A stretch of 41,199 bases of DNA from an uncultured Sutterella sp. (GTDB lineage: Bacteria; Pseudomonadota; Gammaproteobacteria; Burkholderiales; Burkholderiaceae_F). The notes under the pieces were generated by a model. That model saw nothing but the letters and a program-made list of their open reading frames with translations. It searched no databases and had not been told where the DNA came from. Location of the stretch: contig CAAFNI010000188.1 in the NCBI GenBank assembly GCA_900764215.1, positions 1-41,199 on the forward strand. The letters run 5' to 3'. The translations under genes were made by a program, and so were the position numbers. Position 1 is the first letter of the stretch. Every line of letters begins with the position of its first letter. This document shows positions 31,995 through 39,898 of the stretch, piece after piece.

Positions 31995-33149
31995 TCAGAA
32001 CGACACGCCCAAAGAGAGCGTGAAGTCGGTTGCCATGGGCTTGAGCACATAGTTGTCGCCGCGGGCTTCGACCGTGCCCTCGTAGCGGGCGAATGAGGTG
32101 AATATTTCGGCGTTGAGGAAGACGTTCTTCGTCAACGCGTAGGTGGCGCCGAGAGACGTGACCGGATGGAAGTTGTCGTCCTTGCCGGCGGGGCCCTTCA
32201 TCTTGGAATATCCCAGGCCGCCGCCCGCATAGAGGCGAAGGCTGTCAAGGGCGTCGATGTTGTACTGAAGCTGGACGGCCCAGGTCTGGAAGCGGTAGGA
32301 GTTGCTTCTGTCGGTGCCCGCCGTTCTGATGTCGTGTTCGGAGCGCCGGTACGAAACGTCGGTTGCCCAATGACGGCCCGAATAGTGGCGCATGCCGACG
32401 TGCCAGGAGCTGTCGTTCTTGACGTTGCTCGGCGAATACTCTTCGCCGTTGTCCATGTACTCCCAGCCCCAGCCGCCGTAGAGATAGTTGCGGTCGGCGG
32501 CCCAGGCGCTTGCGGAGGGCAGGGGCAGATCGCGGCGCTTGGCGTCGTCGATCGTGATCGTGGAGTAAAAGAAGAACACGTTCGTGACCGGAATGTACAC
32601 GCCGTAGAAGGACACGTCGTCCGTGCCGACCTTTGCAACGGGCAGCGGCATCGGGAACGGAACCCACATGTAGTCGCCGCGGGCGGAGATGGCGGCCAGA
32701 TAGCCGGCGCCGACGTGCATGCCCGTGCCGGCGATCGGCCAGCGGGCTACCCACTGGTAGCCTGCAACCGGTTCGGGACGATAGTTGGAGTCGACGAAGT
32801 TGACGAGGAAGAAGGCGCGCTCGTTGCCGCGGCTGTCGATGACTTGGCGGCCGAGGCCCATGCCGAACGGATAGCCGTTTTCCTCATGGCGGTTGTCCCA
32901 GTCCCAGCTCGGATGGTTCGTGTAGGTCGGCACGACCCAGAGGCTGTTGCCTTCCTTCATGATGGCTTTGGAGCCTCGGACGGTGTCCTGCCAGAAGGAG
33001 CCGAAGTCTCCGGGACGTTCGGAGGAGGAGGACACGTAGCCGGCCGGCGTCGTGTCGATCAGGGCTTCAAGGAAGCCTGCGTGCGCCTGTCCGGCTGCGC
33101 AGGCCGCAACCGCCGTTGCGGCGGCAAGCGTCTTCATTGCGATGTTCAT
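31995..33149 (-). CDS. PagP-like lipid A palmitoyltransferase domain fused to a second outer-membrane beta-barrel
   Basis: 384 residues. The Sec signal is residues 1-24 (cut at AHA-GF). Residues about 45-200 match PagP: FWQDTVRGSKAIMKEG as the amphipathic helix region, then strands containing H79 (in TYTNHP), GYPFGMGLGRQVIDSRGNERAFF, D120-S121 in VNFVDSNYRPEPVAGYQW, and FPMPLPVAKVGTDDVSFYGVYIP. H79, D120 and S121 line up with the catalytic His33, Asp76 and Ser77 of E. coli PagP. After a linker (about 201-220) a second region of 164 residues shows alternating strands typical of 8-stranded OmpW/OmpA/Lom-type barrels and ends in GVSF, the C-terminal Phe used by the BAM machinery. PagP alone is normally about 160-190 residues. 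The start has a weak ribosome-binding site. Catalysis is inferred. Confidence 0.8.
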   Translation of the reverse strand: MNIAMKTLAAATAVAACAAGQAHAGFLEALIDTTPAGYVSSSSERPGDFGSFWQDTVRGSKAIMKEGNSLWVVPTYTNHPSWDWDNRHEENGYPFGMGLGRQVIDSRGNERAFFLVNFVDSNYRPEPVAGYQWVARWPIAGTGMHVGAGYLAAISARGDYMWVPFPMPLPVAKVGTDDVSFYGVYIPVTNVFFFYSTITIDDAKRRDLPLPSASAWAADRNYLYGGWGWEYMDNGEEYSPSNVKNDSSWHVGMRHYSGRHWATDVSYRRSEHDIRTAGTDRSNSYRFQTWAVQLQYNIDALDSLRLYAGGGLGYSKMKGPAGKDDNFHPVTSLGATYALTKNVFLNAEIFTSFARYEGTVEARGDNYVLKPMATDFTLSLGVSF

Positions 33150-33321
33150 GTCTTTGCGGCTGCCGGGCTCGGCGGGGCGGCCTTCTTGTGATTGTCTGTT
33201 GCTCGATGTCTGTTTCGGGTGCGGCATTGCGCCGCATGCAGCGCAAGCTGCGGGACTCGTCATTGTCGCACAACAGCATCGGGGCGGACATGGAAAAACG
33301 TCGGAAAAGTCGTCGTGCGGG

Positions 33322-33350
33322 TTGAAAAACCGCGACAAAGCGGGTAGAGT
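33322..33350 (+). promoter_or_regulatory. Sigma-70 promoter of rnpB
   Basis: TTGAAA, a 17-bp spacer and TAGAGT, placing the transcription start near 33357, at the 5' end of the RNase P RNA. The region from 33150 to here also carries the unidentified promoter of the PagP fusion on the other strand. Confidence 0.8.
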
Positions 33351-33357
33351 GCGTCCC

Positions 33358-33676
33358 CAGACTGCGAAACTTTTCCAGACGATCGTCGGCGGAGCAATCC
33401 GCGGGAGGAAAGTCCGGACTCCGCAGGGCACCGTAGCAGCTAACGGCTGTCCGCCGCGAGGCGAGGATTAGAGCAACAGAGACGAGCCGGCGTTGGGGTC
33501 GGTTGAAACGGGCAATCTCTACGGGGAGCAACATCAAATAGGCAGCCTATGGTTCGGCCCGGACCGGTTGCGGGTAGATGGCTTGAGGCGTCGCGCGAGC
33601 GCCGTCCTAGACGAATGATCGTCACCGCGCCCTTCGGGTGCGGAACATAATCCGGCTTATCGGAGGAGTTTCCGGT
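33358..33676 (+). ncRNA. rnpB: RNase P RNA (type A)
   Basis: Catalytic RNA that removes tRNA 5' leaders. Diagnostic conserved segments are present in order: GAGGAAAGTCCGGACT at 33405-33420, GCAGGGCA, CTAACGGCTG, AACAGAGACGAG, TCAAATAGGCAG, GGGTAGATGGCTTGAG, CCTAGACGAATGATCGTC, and CATAATCCGGCTTATCGG near the 3' end. Helix P1 closes perfectly: 33366-33376 pairs with 33662-33672 over 11 bp. The total of about 310-318 nt is shorter than E. coli M1 (377 nt), so some peripheral helices are reduced. A terminator follows. Ends are estimated to within a few bases. Confidence 0.95.
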
Positions 33677-33681
33677 CATCG

Positions 33682-33733
33682 AAAAAAAAAACACAGGGAG
33701 TTCGGTTCTCGCCGAACTCCCTGTTTCTTTTTC
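33682..33733 (+). terminator. Bidirectional terminator between rnpB and the acyl-CoA synthetase gene
   Basis: ACAGGGAGTTCGG (33693-33705) pairs with its complement (33712-33724), flanked by an A run upstream and TTTCTTTTT downstream. Confidence 0.92.
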
Positions 33734-33747
33734 CGCGCGATGCCGAA

Positions 33748-35877
33748 TCAGCCGAGGGCGGCCAAGGCTTCGCCACGGCGCACCTTGATGCGCCCGTCGA
33801 CGGCGATCGGCTCTCCGGTTTTTTCCGAAATCATCAGAGGATTGATGTCGAGTTCGTCGATGAAGGGCATGTCGGTCACGAGTTGCGAGAGACGAAGCAG
33901 CGTTTCCTCGACACGGGCGATGTCGGCGGGCGTCGTGCCGCGGGCGCCCTGAAGGAGCTTGTAGGCCTTGACGGAGCGAACCATGTCGTGCGCATCGGCG
34001 TCCGTGAGAGGCGCAATTCGGAAGGAGACGTCCTTCATGACCTCGACGAAGACGCCGCCGAGGCCGAACATCAGCATCGGGCCGTACTGCGGGTCGGTGG
34101 CGATGCCGCAGACCATCTCGCGGGTTCCTTTGACCAATTCCTGAATAATGACGCCTTCAAGGCCGTCGAGAAGTCCGCGGGCGTCGAGCTTTTCGACGAG
34201 GTCGCGGTATTCTGCGCGCAGCGCTTCGGCCGAGCCGATGTTGACGCGCACGCCGCCCACGTCCGTTTTGTGGGACGTGGTTTTGGAGGTCATCTTCATG
34301 ACGACGGGGTAGCCGATGCGCTCGGCGACGGCGACGGCTTCGTCTTCGTTCGCGGCAAAGCCCGAACGGCAAACGCGCACGCCGTAGGCGTCGAGAACGT
34401 CGATGCTCTCGCGGGTCGTAAGCTGTTCGCGGCCGTCGGCAAGCGCGGCGCGGATGATGCCGCGGGCGCGTTCGGCGTCAACCTCAAAGCCGGGCAGGGC
34501 GCCTGCGGGGCGATTGACCCAGAGGCGCTGTTCGTTGAGGCGCGCGAGGCCCTCAACCGCCTCCTCGACATACATGAAGAAGGGCACGTTGACGTCGGCG
34601 GCCGAGAAGGACGTAAAGAACTCGCTCTTTGTCATGAAGACGCCGACGACGGGCTTTTCAGGATGCGCGGCCTTGATCTCCATGATGGCGCGGGCAACGT
34701 CCGTGTCCTTGAGGCCGAGGAACGGCAGATAGATCGTGATGACCATGTCGACGCCGGGATCCTCAAGCACGGTCTCGAGCGTCCGGCGGTAGTGCTCGAT
34801 CGGCGCTGATGCAATCATGTCGACGGGATTCTTGACGGAGGCGGCGGCAGGCAGGAAGCCGCGAAGCTTCGCCTTCGTTTCCTCGGCGAGCTGCGCCATC
34901 TGCATGCCCTTTTCGCAGATGGCGTCGGTGCCCATGATGCCGGGGCCGCCGGAGTTGGTGACGATGGCAACCCGGTCTCCCTTGGGAATGGGACAGTTTG
35001 CAAAGACCTTGGCGGTTGCAAAGAGGTCCTTGAGGGAGAACTCCCGGATGACGCCCGACTGGCGCAGGAGCGCGTTTGCGGCGAGGTCCGCGCCGGCGAG
35101 GCTGCCCGTGTGAGACGATGCGGCCGACGCGCCGGCGGCCGAGCGGCCGGCCTTGAGGGCGAGCACGGGCTTCTTCTTCGAGAGGCGCGAGGCGATCCGC
35201 CGGAAGTTCGCCGGATCATGGATCGACTCCATGTAGAGAAGGACCTGCTTGACGTCTTCGTCGCCTTCCCAGTACTCGAGTGCGGTTTCGGCGTTCACGT
35301 CGGCTTGGTTGCCGATTGAAATGAACTGTGCAAAGCCGAGATTGAGGTCGCGCAGAATGTTGAGGATGCCGCCGCCGAGTGCGCCCGACTGCGAGACGAA
35401 GCCGATGTTGCCGCGCTCGGGCAGGGCTTCGGCGAAGCAGGCGTCCATGCGCACGTCGGGATGCGTGTTGACGACGCCGAGGCAGTTCGGGCCGACGCAG
35501 CGCATGCCGTAGCGGCGAATGCGCTCGAGGAGCGCGGCTTCAAGCTCGGCGCCTTCCGGCCCCGTCTCCTTGAATCCGGCGGAAATGACGCACAGGCCCT
35601 TGATGCCCTTTTCGTGGCATTGGTCGATCGTGGCAAGCACGAAGCGCGCGTTGACGATGATGACGGCGAGATCCACCTCGCCCGGGATGTCGAGCACCGT
35701 GCCGTACGCGGGCAGGCCTTCGATGACGCCGCCCTTCGGATTGACCGGATAGACGGGACCGGCGAAGCCGTATTCGCGCAGGCGCTTCATGATGTCCGAG
35801 CCGATGGTGTGCTGCTTGGTGGAGGCGCCGACGACTGCGATTGCGCGGGGCTTCATGATCTTGTCGAGAATATTCAT
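33748..35877 (-). CDS. ADP-forming acetate/acyl-CoA synthetase (Acd-type, fused alpha-beta)
   Basis: 709 residues. It interconverts acyl-CoA, ADP and phosphate with the free acid, CoA and ATP, allowing substrate-level ATP formation or acid activation. Domain order: CoA-binding Rossmann (residues about 8-130, AVVGASTKQHTIG), succinyl-CoA-ligase-like domains with the phosphohistidine H256 in SSHTGSLAG, then an ATP-grasp domain at the C-terminus (about 485-705, MKMTSKTTSHKTDVGGVRV). No GNAT acetyltransferase domain is attached, unlike the protein acetyltransferase Pat/YfiQ that shares this core. No strong ribosome-binding site precedes the ATG. It stands alone. Substrate (acetate, propionate or aryl acids) cannot be told. 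Confidence 0.92.
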   Translation of the reverse strand: MNILDKIMKPRAIAVVGASTKQHTIGSDIMKRLREYGFAGPVYPVNPKGGVIEGLPAYGTVLDIPGEVDLAVIIVNARFVLATIDQCHEKGIKGLCVISAGFKETGPEGAELEAALLERIRRYGMRCVGPNCLGVVNTHPDVRMDACFAEALPERGNIGFVSQSGALGGGILNILRDLNLGFAQFISIGNQADVNAETALEYWEGDEDVKQVLLYMESIHDPANFRRIASRLSKKKPVLALKAGRSAAGASAASSHTGSLAGADLAANALLRQSGVIREFSLKDLFATAKVFANCPIPKGDRVAIVTNSGGPGIMGTDAICEKGMQMAQLAEETKAKLRGFLPAAASVKNPVDMIASAPIEHYRRTLETVLEDPGVDMVITIYLPFLGLKDTDVARAIMEIKAAHPEKPVVGVFMTKSEFFTSFSAADVNVPFFMYVEEAVEGLARLNEQRLWVNRPAGALPGFEVDAERARGIIRAALADGREQLTTRESIDVLDAYGVRVCRSGFAANEDEAVAVAERIGYPVVMKMTSKTTSHKTDVGGVRVNIGSAEALRAEYRDLVEKLDARGLLDGLEGVIIQELVKGTREMVCGIATDPQYGPMLMFGLGGVFVEVMKDVSFRIAPLTDADAHDMVRSVKAYKLLQGARGTTPADIARVEETLLRLSQLVTDMPFIDELDINPLMISEKTGEPIAVDGRIKVRRGEALAALG

Positions 35878-36083
35878 AGAAAGGCTTGCAGATCAAGGAT
35901 TGGGTTCGAAGGAGGGCTCTTTGCGCAAAACGCGTGCGGATGAGGCTGCGGGGCGCATGCGGGAGCTTGTTGGTAAAGCCTATCACATGACGGCGGGCTT
36001 TCTCTGCAGGGTAGGCCGAATTCTGTAGCCTGCGTTGACTGCGCTCAGGGCGTGAAGGACCTCGAAAAAAGATGTTGCCTGCC
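35878..36083 (+). other. Intergenic region between the acyl-CoA synthetase and the mraZ promoter
   Basis: About 206 bases with no supported gene. It probably holds the promoter of the minus-strand acyl-CoA synthetase gene, which could not be located. A loose stem (GCAGG with CCTGC, about 36007-36033) is the only structure noticed. Confidence 0.5.
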
Positions 36084-36112
36084 TTGACCGTTGAACGCCT
36101 TGACGCTAAAGT
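36084..36112 (+). promoter_or_regulatory. Sigma-70 promoter of the mra/dcw cluster
   Basis: TTGACC (five of six), a 17-bp spacer and TAAAGT (five of six). This is the best promoter match in the window. The predicted start is near 36119. Confidence 0.85.
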
Positions 36113-36125
36113 GAGACTGCAGAAG

Positions 36126-36140
36126 TGGGAAAAAGTGGGG
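36126..36140 (+). promoter_or_regulatory. mraZ box: MraZ operator (two TGGGN boxes)
   Basis: TGGGA at 36126-36130 and TGGGG at 36136-36140, separated by five bases. This is the known spacing of MraZ binding repeats. They lie just downstream of the predicted start, where a bound MraZ would block initiation. E. coli has three boxes; only two are seen here. Confidence 0.75.
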
Positions 36141-36152
36141 GATGACCGTTGA

Positions 36153-36175
36153 GGCCGCCGGAACGTGCGGCGGCC
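36153..36175 (+). other. Perfect 8-bp hairpin before the mraZ ribosome-binding site
   Basis: GGCCGCCG and CGGCGGCC enclose GAACGTG. The GGGAGG ribosome-binding site lies 15 bases further on. Confidence 0.5.
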
Positions 36176-36203
36176 GGAGCGGCCGGCTTCGGGAGGATCG
36201 CGA

Positions 36204-36626
36204 GTGTTTCAAGGCACTTCGCTCTTGTCACTGGATCAAAAAGGGCGCCTGTCGATGCCTGCAAGGCATCGGGAGGCTCTTGCCGTCTTGTGTGAGGGAA
36301 AAGTCACGGTGACAAGGCGTCCGGACGGCTGTCTGGTGCTCTATCCGGCGCCCGTCTGGGAGGAGAAGCGCGTGGCGCTGGCGAAGCTGCCGTATTCGGC
36401 GCGCGCCTTCGTGCGCTTTGTTCTCGGCAGCGCCGTTGATCTGGAGCCGGATCGTGCGGGCAGGATTTTGATTCCCTCCGAACTCAGGCTGATGTGCGCG
36501 CTCGACAAGGAGGTTGCGCTCATCGGCATGGGAGAGCACTTCGAGCTGTGGGACAGGAGCACGCTTGAGGCGCGCGAACGCGAGGCGCTTGCGGCCGGGC
36601 TGGATGCGGCGGACTTCTCGTTCTGA
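36204..36626 (+). CDS. mraZ: Transcriptional regulator MraZ
   Basis: 140 residues, normal length. It has two AbrB-like SpoVT swapped-hairpin domains, with the conserved DQKGRLSMPARHREAL near residue 10 and DRAGRILIPSELR near residue 82. MraZ represses its own dcw promoter by binding TGGGN repeats, which are present at 36126-36140. The start is a GTG preceded by GGGAGG seven bases upstream; the frame is open 13 codons further upstream. First gene of the dcw cluster. Confidence 0.96.
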   Translation: MFQGTSLLSLDQKGRLSMPARHREALAVLCEGKVTVTRRPDGCLVLYPAPVWEEKRVALAKLPYSARAFVRFVLGSAVDLEPDRAGRILIPSELRLMCALDKEVALIGMGEHFELWDRSTLEAREREALAAGLDAADFSF

Positions 36627-36642
36627 TTGTGAAGGATTTTTC

Positions 36643-36669
36643 GGAGGCGGAGCGTCAGGCTGCGCCTCC
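36643..36669 (+). other. Hairpin between mraZ and rsmH
   Basis: GGAGGCG pairs with CGCCTCC, with an inner AGC/GCT. There is no T tract, so it is not a terminator. It may modulate rsmH translation, since no good ribosome-binding site precedes rsmH. Confidence 0.4.
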
Positions 36670-36689
36670 ATCGTTTGTGAGTTGCGGGC

Positions 36690-37661
36690 GTGAGCGAGGC
36701 ATTCATTCATCTGTCGGTTTTGGGCGAGGAAGCGCCCCGGGCGCTGGTGTGCGACCCGGACGGTCTGTACGTCGACGGAACATTCGGGCGCGGCGGGCAT
36801 TCGCGCCGCATTCTTGAGAAGCTGTCTCCGAAGGGGCGCCTCATCGCGTTCGACCGGGATCCCCAGGCTGTTGCGGTCGCCAAAACCTGGACGGATCCGA
36901 GGTTTACGATCATTCACGAGCCTTTTTCAACGATGAAGGCGTCGCTCGCCGGGATCGGCGTTCATGAAGCCGACGGCATCTTTCTCGACATAGGCGTCTC
37001 GTCGCCTCAGATCGATGACGCCGCACGCGGCTTTTCCTTCCGCTTCGACGGTCCGCTCGACATGCGCATGGATACCACGCGCGGGATGACTGCCGCCCAA
37101 TGGCTTTCTCAGGCCGAGGAGCGGGAGATCCGTCACGTGATCAGCCTGTACGGAGAAGAGCGCTTTGCGGGGCCCATCGCACGCGCGATCGTCGCCCGCA
37201 GGAAGACGAAGCCCCTGGAGACGACCCGAGAGCTCGCTGATCTCGTTGCGGGCGTCGTGCCGCGAAACCGCAAGGATCAGGCCCAGCATCCGGCCACCCG
37301 CACCTTTCAGGCCGTGCGCATCGAGGTCAATCACGAGCTTGACGAACTCAAGCAGGCGCTCGATGCCGCGGGAGCGCTGCTCAAGCCCGAGGGGCGCTTG
37401 GCCGTCATCACCTTCCACTCGCTTGAGGACCGCATCGTCAAGCACTTCTTTGACAGAACGGCGCATCCCGAACGCGGGCTTGACCCCAGGCTCCCGCTGA
37501 CGAAGGACATGCTGCCCAGACCTCTATTCGACGGCATTGAGCGCATCAAGCCGTCCGAGGCGGAATGCGGGGCTAATCCTCGCGCACGTTCGGCCATTCT
37601 CCGCGTCGGCGTGCGTACCGCTTCGCCATGGCGTCCGGAGGACGGGGCATGCGCCAGGTAA
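36690..37661 (+). CDS. rsmH: 16S rRNA (cytosine-1402-N4)-methyltransferase
   Basis: 323 residues (old name mraW). It methylates C1402 in the ribosomal P site using SAM. The SAM-binding motif DGTFGRGGHSRRIL lies near residues 29-42, followed by FDRDPQAV, DGIFLDIGVSSPQIDDAARGFSF, and RTFQAVRIEVNHELDELK; ITFHSLEDRIVKHFF is near the C-terminus. The start is a GTG without an evident ribosome-binding site. Its end overlaps the start of ftsL. Confidence 0.97.
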   Translation: MSEAFIHLSVLGEEAPRALVCDPDGLYVDGTFGRGGHSRRILEKLSPKGRLIAFDRDPQAVAVAKTWTDPRFTIIHEPFSTMKASLAGIGVHEADGIFLDIGVSSPQIDDAARGFSFRFDGPLDMRMDTTRGMTAAQWLSQAEEREIRHVISLYGEERFAGPIARAIVARRKTKPLETTRELADLVAGVVPRNRKDQAQHPATRTFQAVRIEVNHELDELKQALDAAGALLKPEGRLAVITFHSLEDRIVKHFFDRTAHPERGLDPRLPLTKDMLPRPLFDGIERIKPSEAECGANPRARSAILRVGVRTASPWRPEDGACAR

Positions 37662-38038
37662 ACAAGATGGACCTGGCCGTGGTGGCCGTGCTGGGACTTG
37701 TGCTTTTCGCGCTCGCAATCACGCTTGTGAACGTCCAATATAGGGCGCGCACGCTTTTCGTGGAGCATGAGCGCGCCGTCGACGTTGGCCGCAGGCTTGC
37801 CGATGACGAAGCGAATCTCCTTCTCAAAGTCCGCAGGGCGTCGCTTCCCGGAAGCATTGCCGAGGGCGCAGGCGCGCTCGGCCTGGAGGTCGCTCGAGGA
37901 GAAAACACGGTGAATCTGGTGGTGGATGAGCACCATAGGGTGACGTTTGCGCCCGACACGGCGGCGGTTCAGGCCGCAGAGGCCGGCGATGACGCTCAAG
38001 GCCGATCCGCCGGGCAGGCTCGGGGAGGACGTCCATGA
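37649..38038 (+). CDS. ftsL: Cell division protein FtsL
   Basis: 129 residues. A bitopic divisome protein that pairs with FtsB and FtsQ at the septum. A short cytoplasmic N-terminus is followed by one membrane segment (about residues 9-30, AVVAVLGLVLFALAITLV) and a helical periplasmic part. The sequence is poorly conserved in this family, so the call rests on size, topology and its place between rsmH and ftsI. GGAGG lies eight bases before the ATG. The gene overlaps rsmH by 13 bases and ftsI by 4, indicating tight coupling. The Ala/Gly-rich C-terminus is slightly longer than usual. Confidence 0.85.
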   Translation: MRQVNKMDLAVVAVLGLVLFALAITLVNVQYRARTLFVEHERAVDVGRRLADDEANLLLKVRRASLPGSIAEGAGALGLEVARGENTVNLVVDEHHRVTFAPDTAAVQAAEAGDDAQGRSAGQARGGRP

Positions 38039-39870
38039 AGCTGCCGATTCTTGACTGGATCGAGCGTCCCGTGCTTGCTGCCTGGGAGTGGCTGGCGGCC
38101 TTCATTGCGAGGGATCGCGAGGCCAGAAAGGCCGCGCCTGAGCATGCCGCGGATCCCCTCATCATCATTCCGATTCCGAAGTGGCGCACCTACTGGGCGT
38201 TCGGACTGATTCTTCTTCTCTTTTTCGTGCTGGCCGGCCGAACCTTTTATCTGCAGGTCTTCAACAATGATTTTCTGCAGAACGAGGGCGAAAAGCGCTT
38301 CGCGCGCACGATCACGATTCAGGGGCCGCGAGGCGAGATTCTCGACCGCAACGGCGTCGTGCTTGCATCGAGCCAGCCCTGCCGAAGCGTTTGGGCGGAT
38401 CCTGCGCTCGTGCCGCGGAGCTCGAAGGAGGACAAGCAGCGGCTGCGCGAGCTCGCCAAGCTGATCGGCATCAAATATTCGGAGCTTGTTCAAAAGCTCG
38501 ATCACAGCTCGTCGCCCAACTTCGTCTATCTCGCGCGCAACCGCGATCTTTCGCTGGCCGAGTCCGTGAACGCCCTTAAAATTCCGGGCATCGGCATGTC
38601 GCCCGAAATGCGCCGCCGGTATCCAGACGGTCCGGCCATGGCTCATGTCGTGGGTTATACCGGTGCGGACGATCACGGACAGGAAGGCGTCGAGCTGGCG
38701 CGCGATCATGTGCTCTCGGGGCGCGCCGGCTCAAGGCGCGTGATTCGCGATCGTCACGGCCGCATTGTCGATGACGTGTGGGCCAAGGAGAGCGAGGCGG
38801 GCGCGGACGTGACGCTGGCGATCGACTCCAGGGTTCAATTCATCGCCTATGAGGCTCTTAGGGCCGCAATCGATCGCCATCAGGCCAAGGCGGGCGCCGT
38901 CGTGGTGGCGGATGTCACCACGGGCGAGATCATCGCGCTGGCCAACGAGCCGACTTATGATCCGAACGACCGCTCCACGGTGCTCTTCGAACGCGTGCGC
39001 AACCGCGTCCTCACAGACCAGTTCGAGCCCGGCTCCACGATGAAGCCCTTTGCCATCGCGAAGGCGCTTGACATGGGGCTCGTCGATCCGCTCACGACCA
39101 TCCAGACCTCGCCCGGCAAGCTGACGATCGGAGACCGCACGATCGGCGACACGCATGATTACGGTCTGCTGACGGTGGCCGAAGTGGTGGCCAAGTCGTC
39201 CAACATCGGCACGGCGAAGATAGCGCTTGAAATTTCGCCTCAAACGCTCTACGAGACGTATTCGGAGCTCGGCTTCGGCAATGCGCCCAAAATCGGCTTC
39301 CCCGGCGCGACTTCCGGCAGGCTGCGTCCGGGCAAGACCTGGCGTCCCGTTGAGCAGGCGACGATTTCCTACGGACACGGGGTGACCGTTTCGCTCATGC
39401 AGCTTGTCAAGGCCTATACGGCGCTCGCAAGAAACGGCGACGTGATCGATCTGACGCTTTTCAAGCGAAAGCCCGGCGAAACCGTGAGCGCTACGCAGGT
39501 CTTCAAGCCTGAAACCGCCCGGCGCATGAGGGCCATGATGATGGCGACGGTCAAGCGGGGCGGCACGGCTTCAAACGTCAACGTGGCGGGCTATTCGGTT
39601 GCGGGCAAGACGGGAACGGCCAACAAGGTGAAGAACGGACAGTACACGCGCGACGTGGTGGCGAGCTTCGTGGGCATCGTGCCTGCGACACAGCCGCGCT
39701 TCATCGTCGCCGTGATGGTGGACGAACCCAAGAAGGGGCGGTTCGGCGGTCTCGTGGCCGCGCCCGTCTTCAACGAAGTGGCCGCCGGGGCGCTCCGCAC
39801 CCTGATGGTCACGCCCGACGACAAGGCCATGCCGACGGGCGGCGGCCTTCTCGCGAAGGTCAGACACTGA
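38035..39870 (+). CDS. ftsI: Peptidoglycan D,D-transpeptidase FtsI (PBP3)
   Basis: 611-residue class B penicillin-binding protein that crosslinks septal peptidoglycan. A cytoplasmic N-terminal stretch of about 50 residues precedes one membrane anchor (about 53-70). The PBP-dimer domain follows (GPRGEILDRNGVVLA near residue 98). The transpeptidase motifs are S334-T-M-K337, S388-S-N390 and K525-T-G. The start overlaps the ftsL stop with a GGGGAGG ribosome-binding site. It is co-transcribed with murE downstream. Confidence 0.97.
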   Translation: MKLPILDWIERPVLAAWEWLAAFIARDREARKAAPEHAADPLIIIPIPKWRTYWAFGLILLLFFVLAGRTFYLQVFNNDFLQNEGEKRFARTITIQGPRGEILDRNGVVLASSQPCRSVWADPALVPRSSKEDKQRLRELAKLIGIKYSELVQKLDHSSSPNFVYLARNRDLSLAESVNALKIPGIGMSPEMRRRYPDGPAMAHVVGYTGADDHGQEGVELARDHVLSGRAGSRRVIRDRHGRIVDDVWAKESEAGADVTLAIDSRVQFIAYEALRAAIDRHQAKAGAVVVADVTTGEIIALANEPTYDPNDRSTVLFERVRNRVLTDQFEPGSTMKPFAIAKALDMGLVDPLTTIQTSPGKLTIGDRTIGDTHDYGLLTVAEVVAKSSNIGTAKIALEISPQTLYETYSELGFGNAPKIGFPGATSGRLRPGKTWRPVEQATISYGHGVTVSLMQLVKAYTALARNGDVIDLTLFKRKPGETVSATQVFKPETARRMRAMMMATVKRGGTASNVNVAGYSVAGKTGTANKVKNGQYTRDVVASFVGIVPATQPRFIVAVMVDEPKKGRFGGLVAAPVFNEVAAGALRTLMVTPDDKAMPTGGGLLAKVRH

Positions 39871-39877
39871 CAAAGCA

Positions 39878-39898
39878 ATGGATTTGAACTCAAGATGA
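39878..39898 (+). other. Six-codon open frame overlapping the murE start
   Basis: ATG GAT TTG AAC TCA AGA TGA runs from 39878 and its stop overlaps the murE ATG (ATGA). It has no strong ribosome-binding site of its own. It could couple murE translation or be chance. Confidence 0.2.

Noticed and set aside
32166..33191. Plus-strand frame opposite the PagP fusion (341 codons)
   Set aside because: Antisense to a gene with a clear signal peptide and PagP motifs; no similarity of its own.
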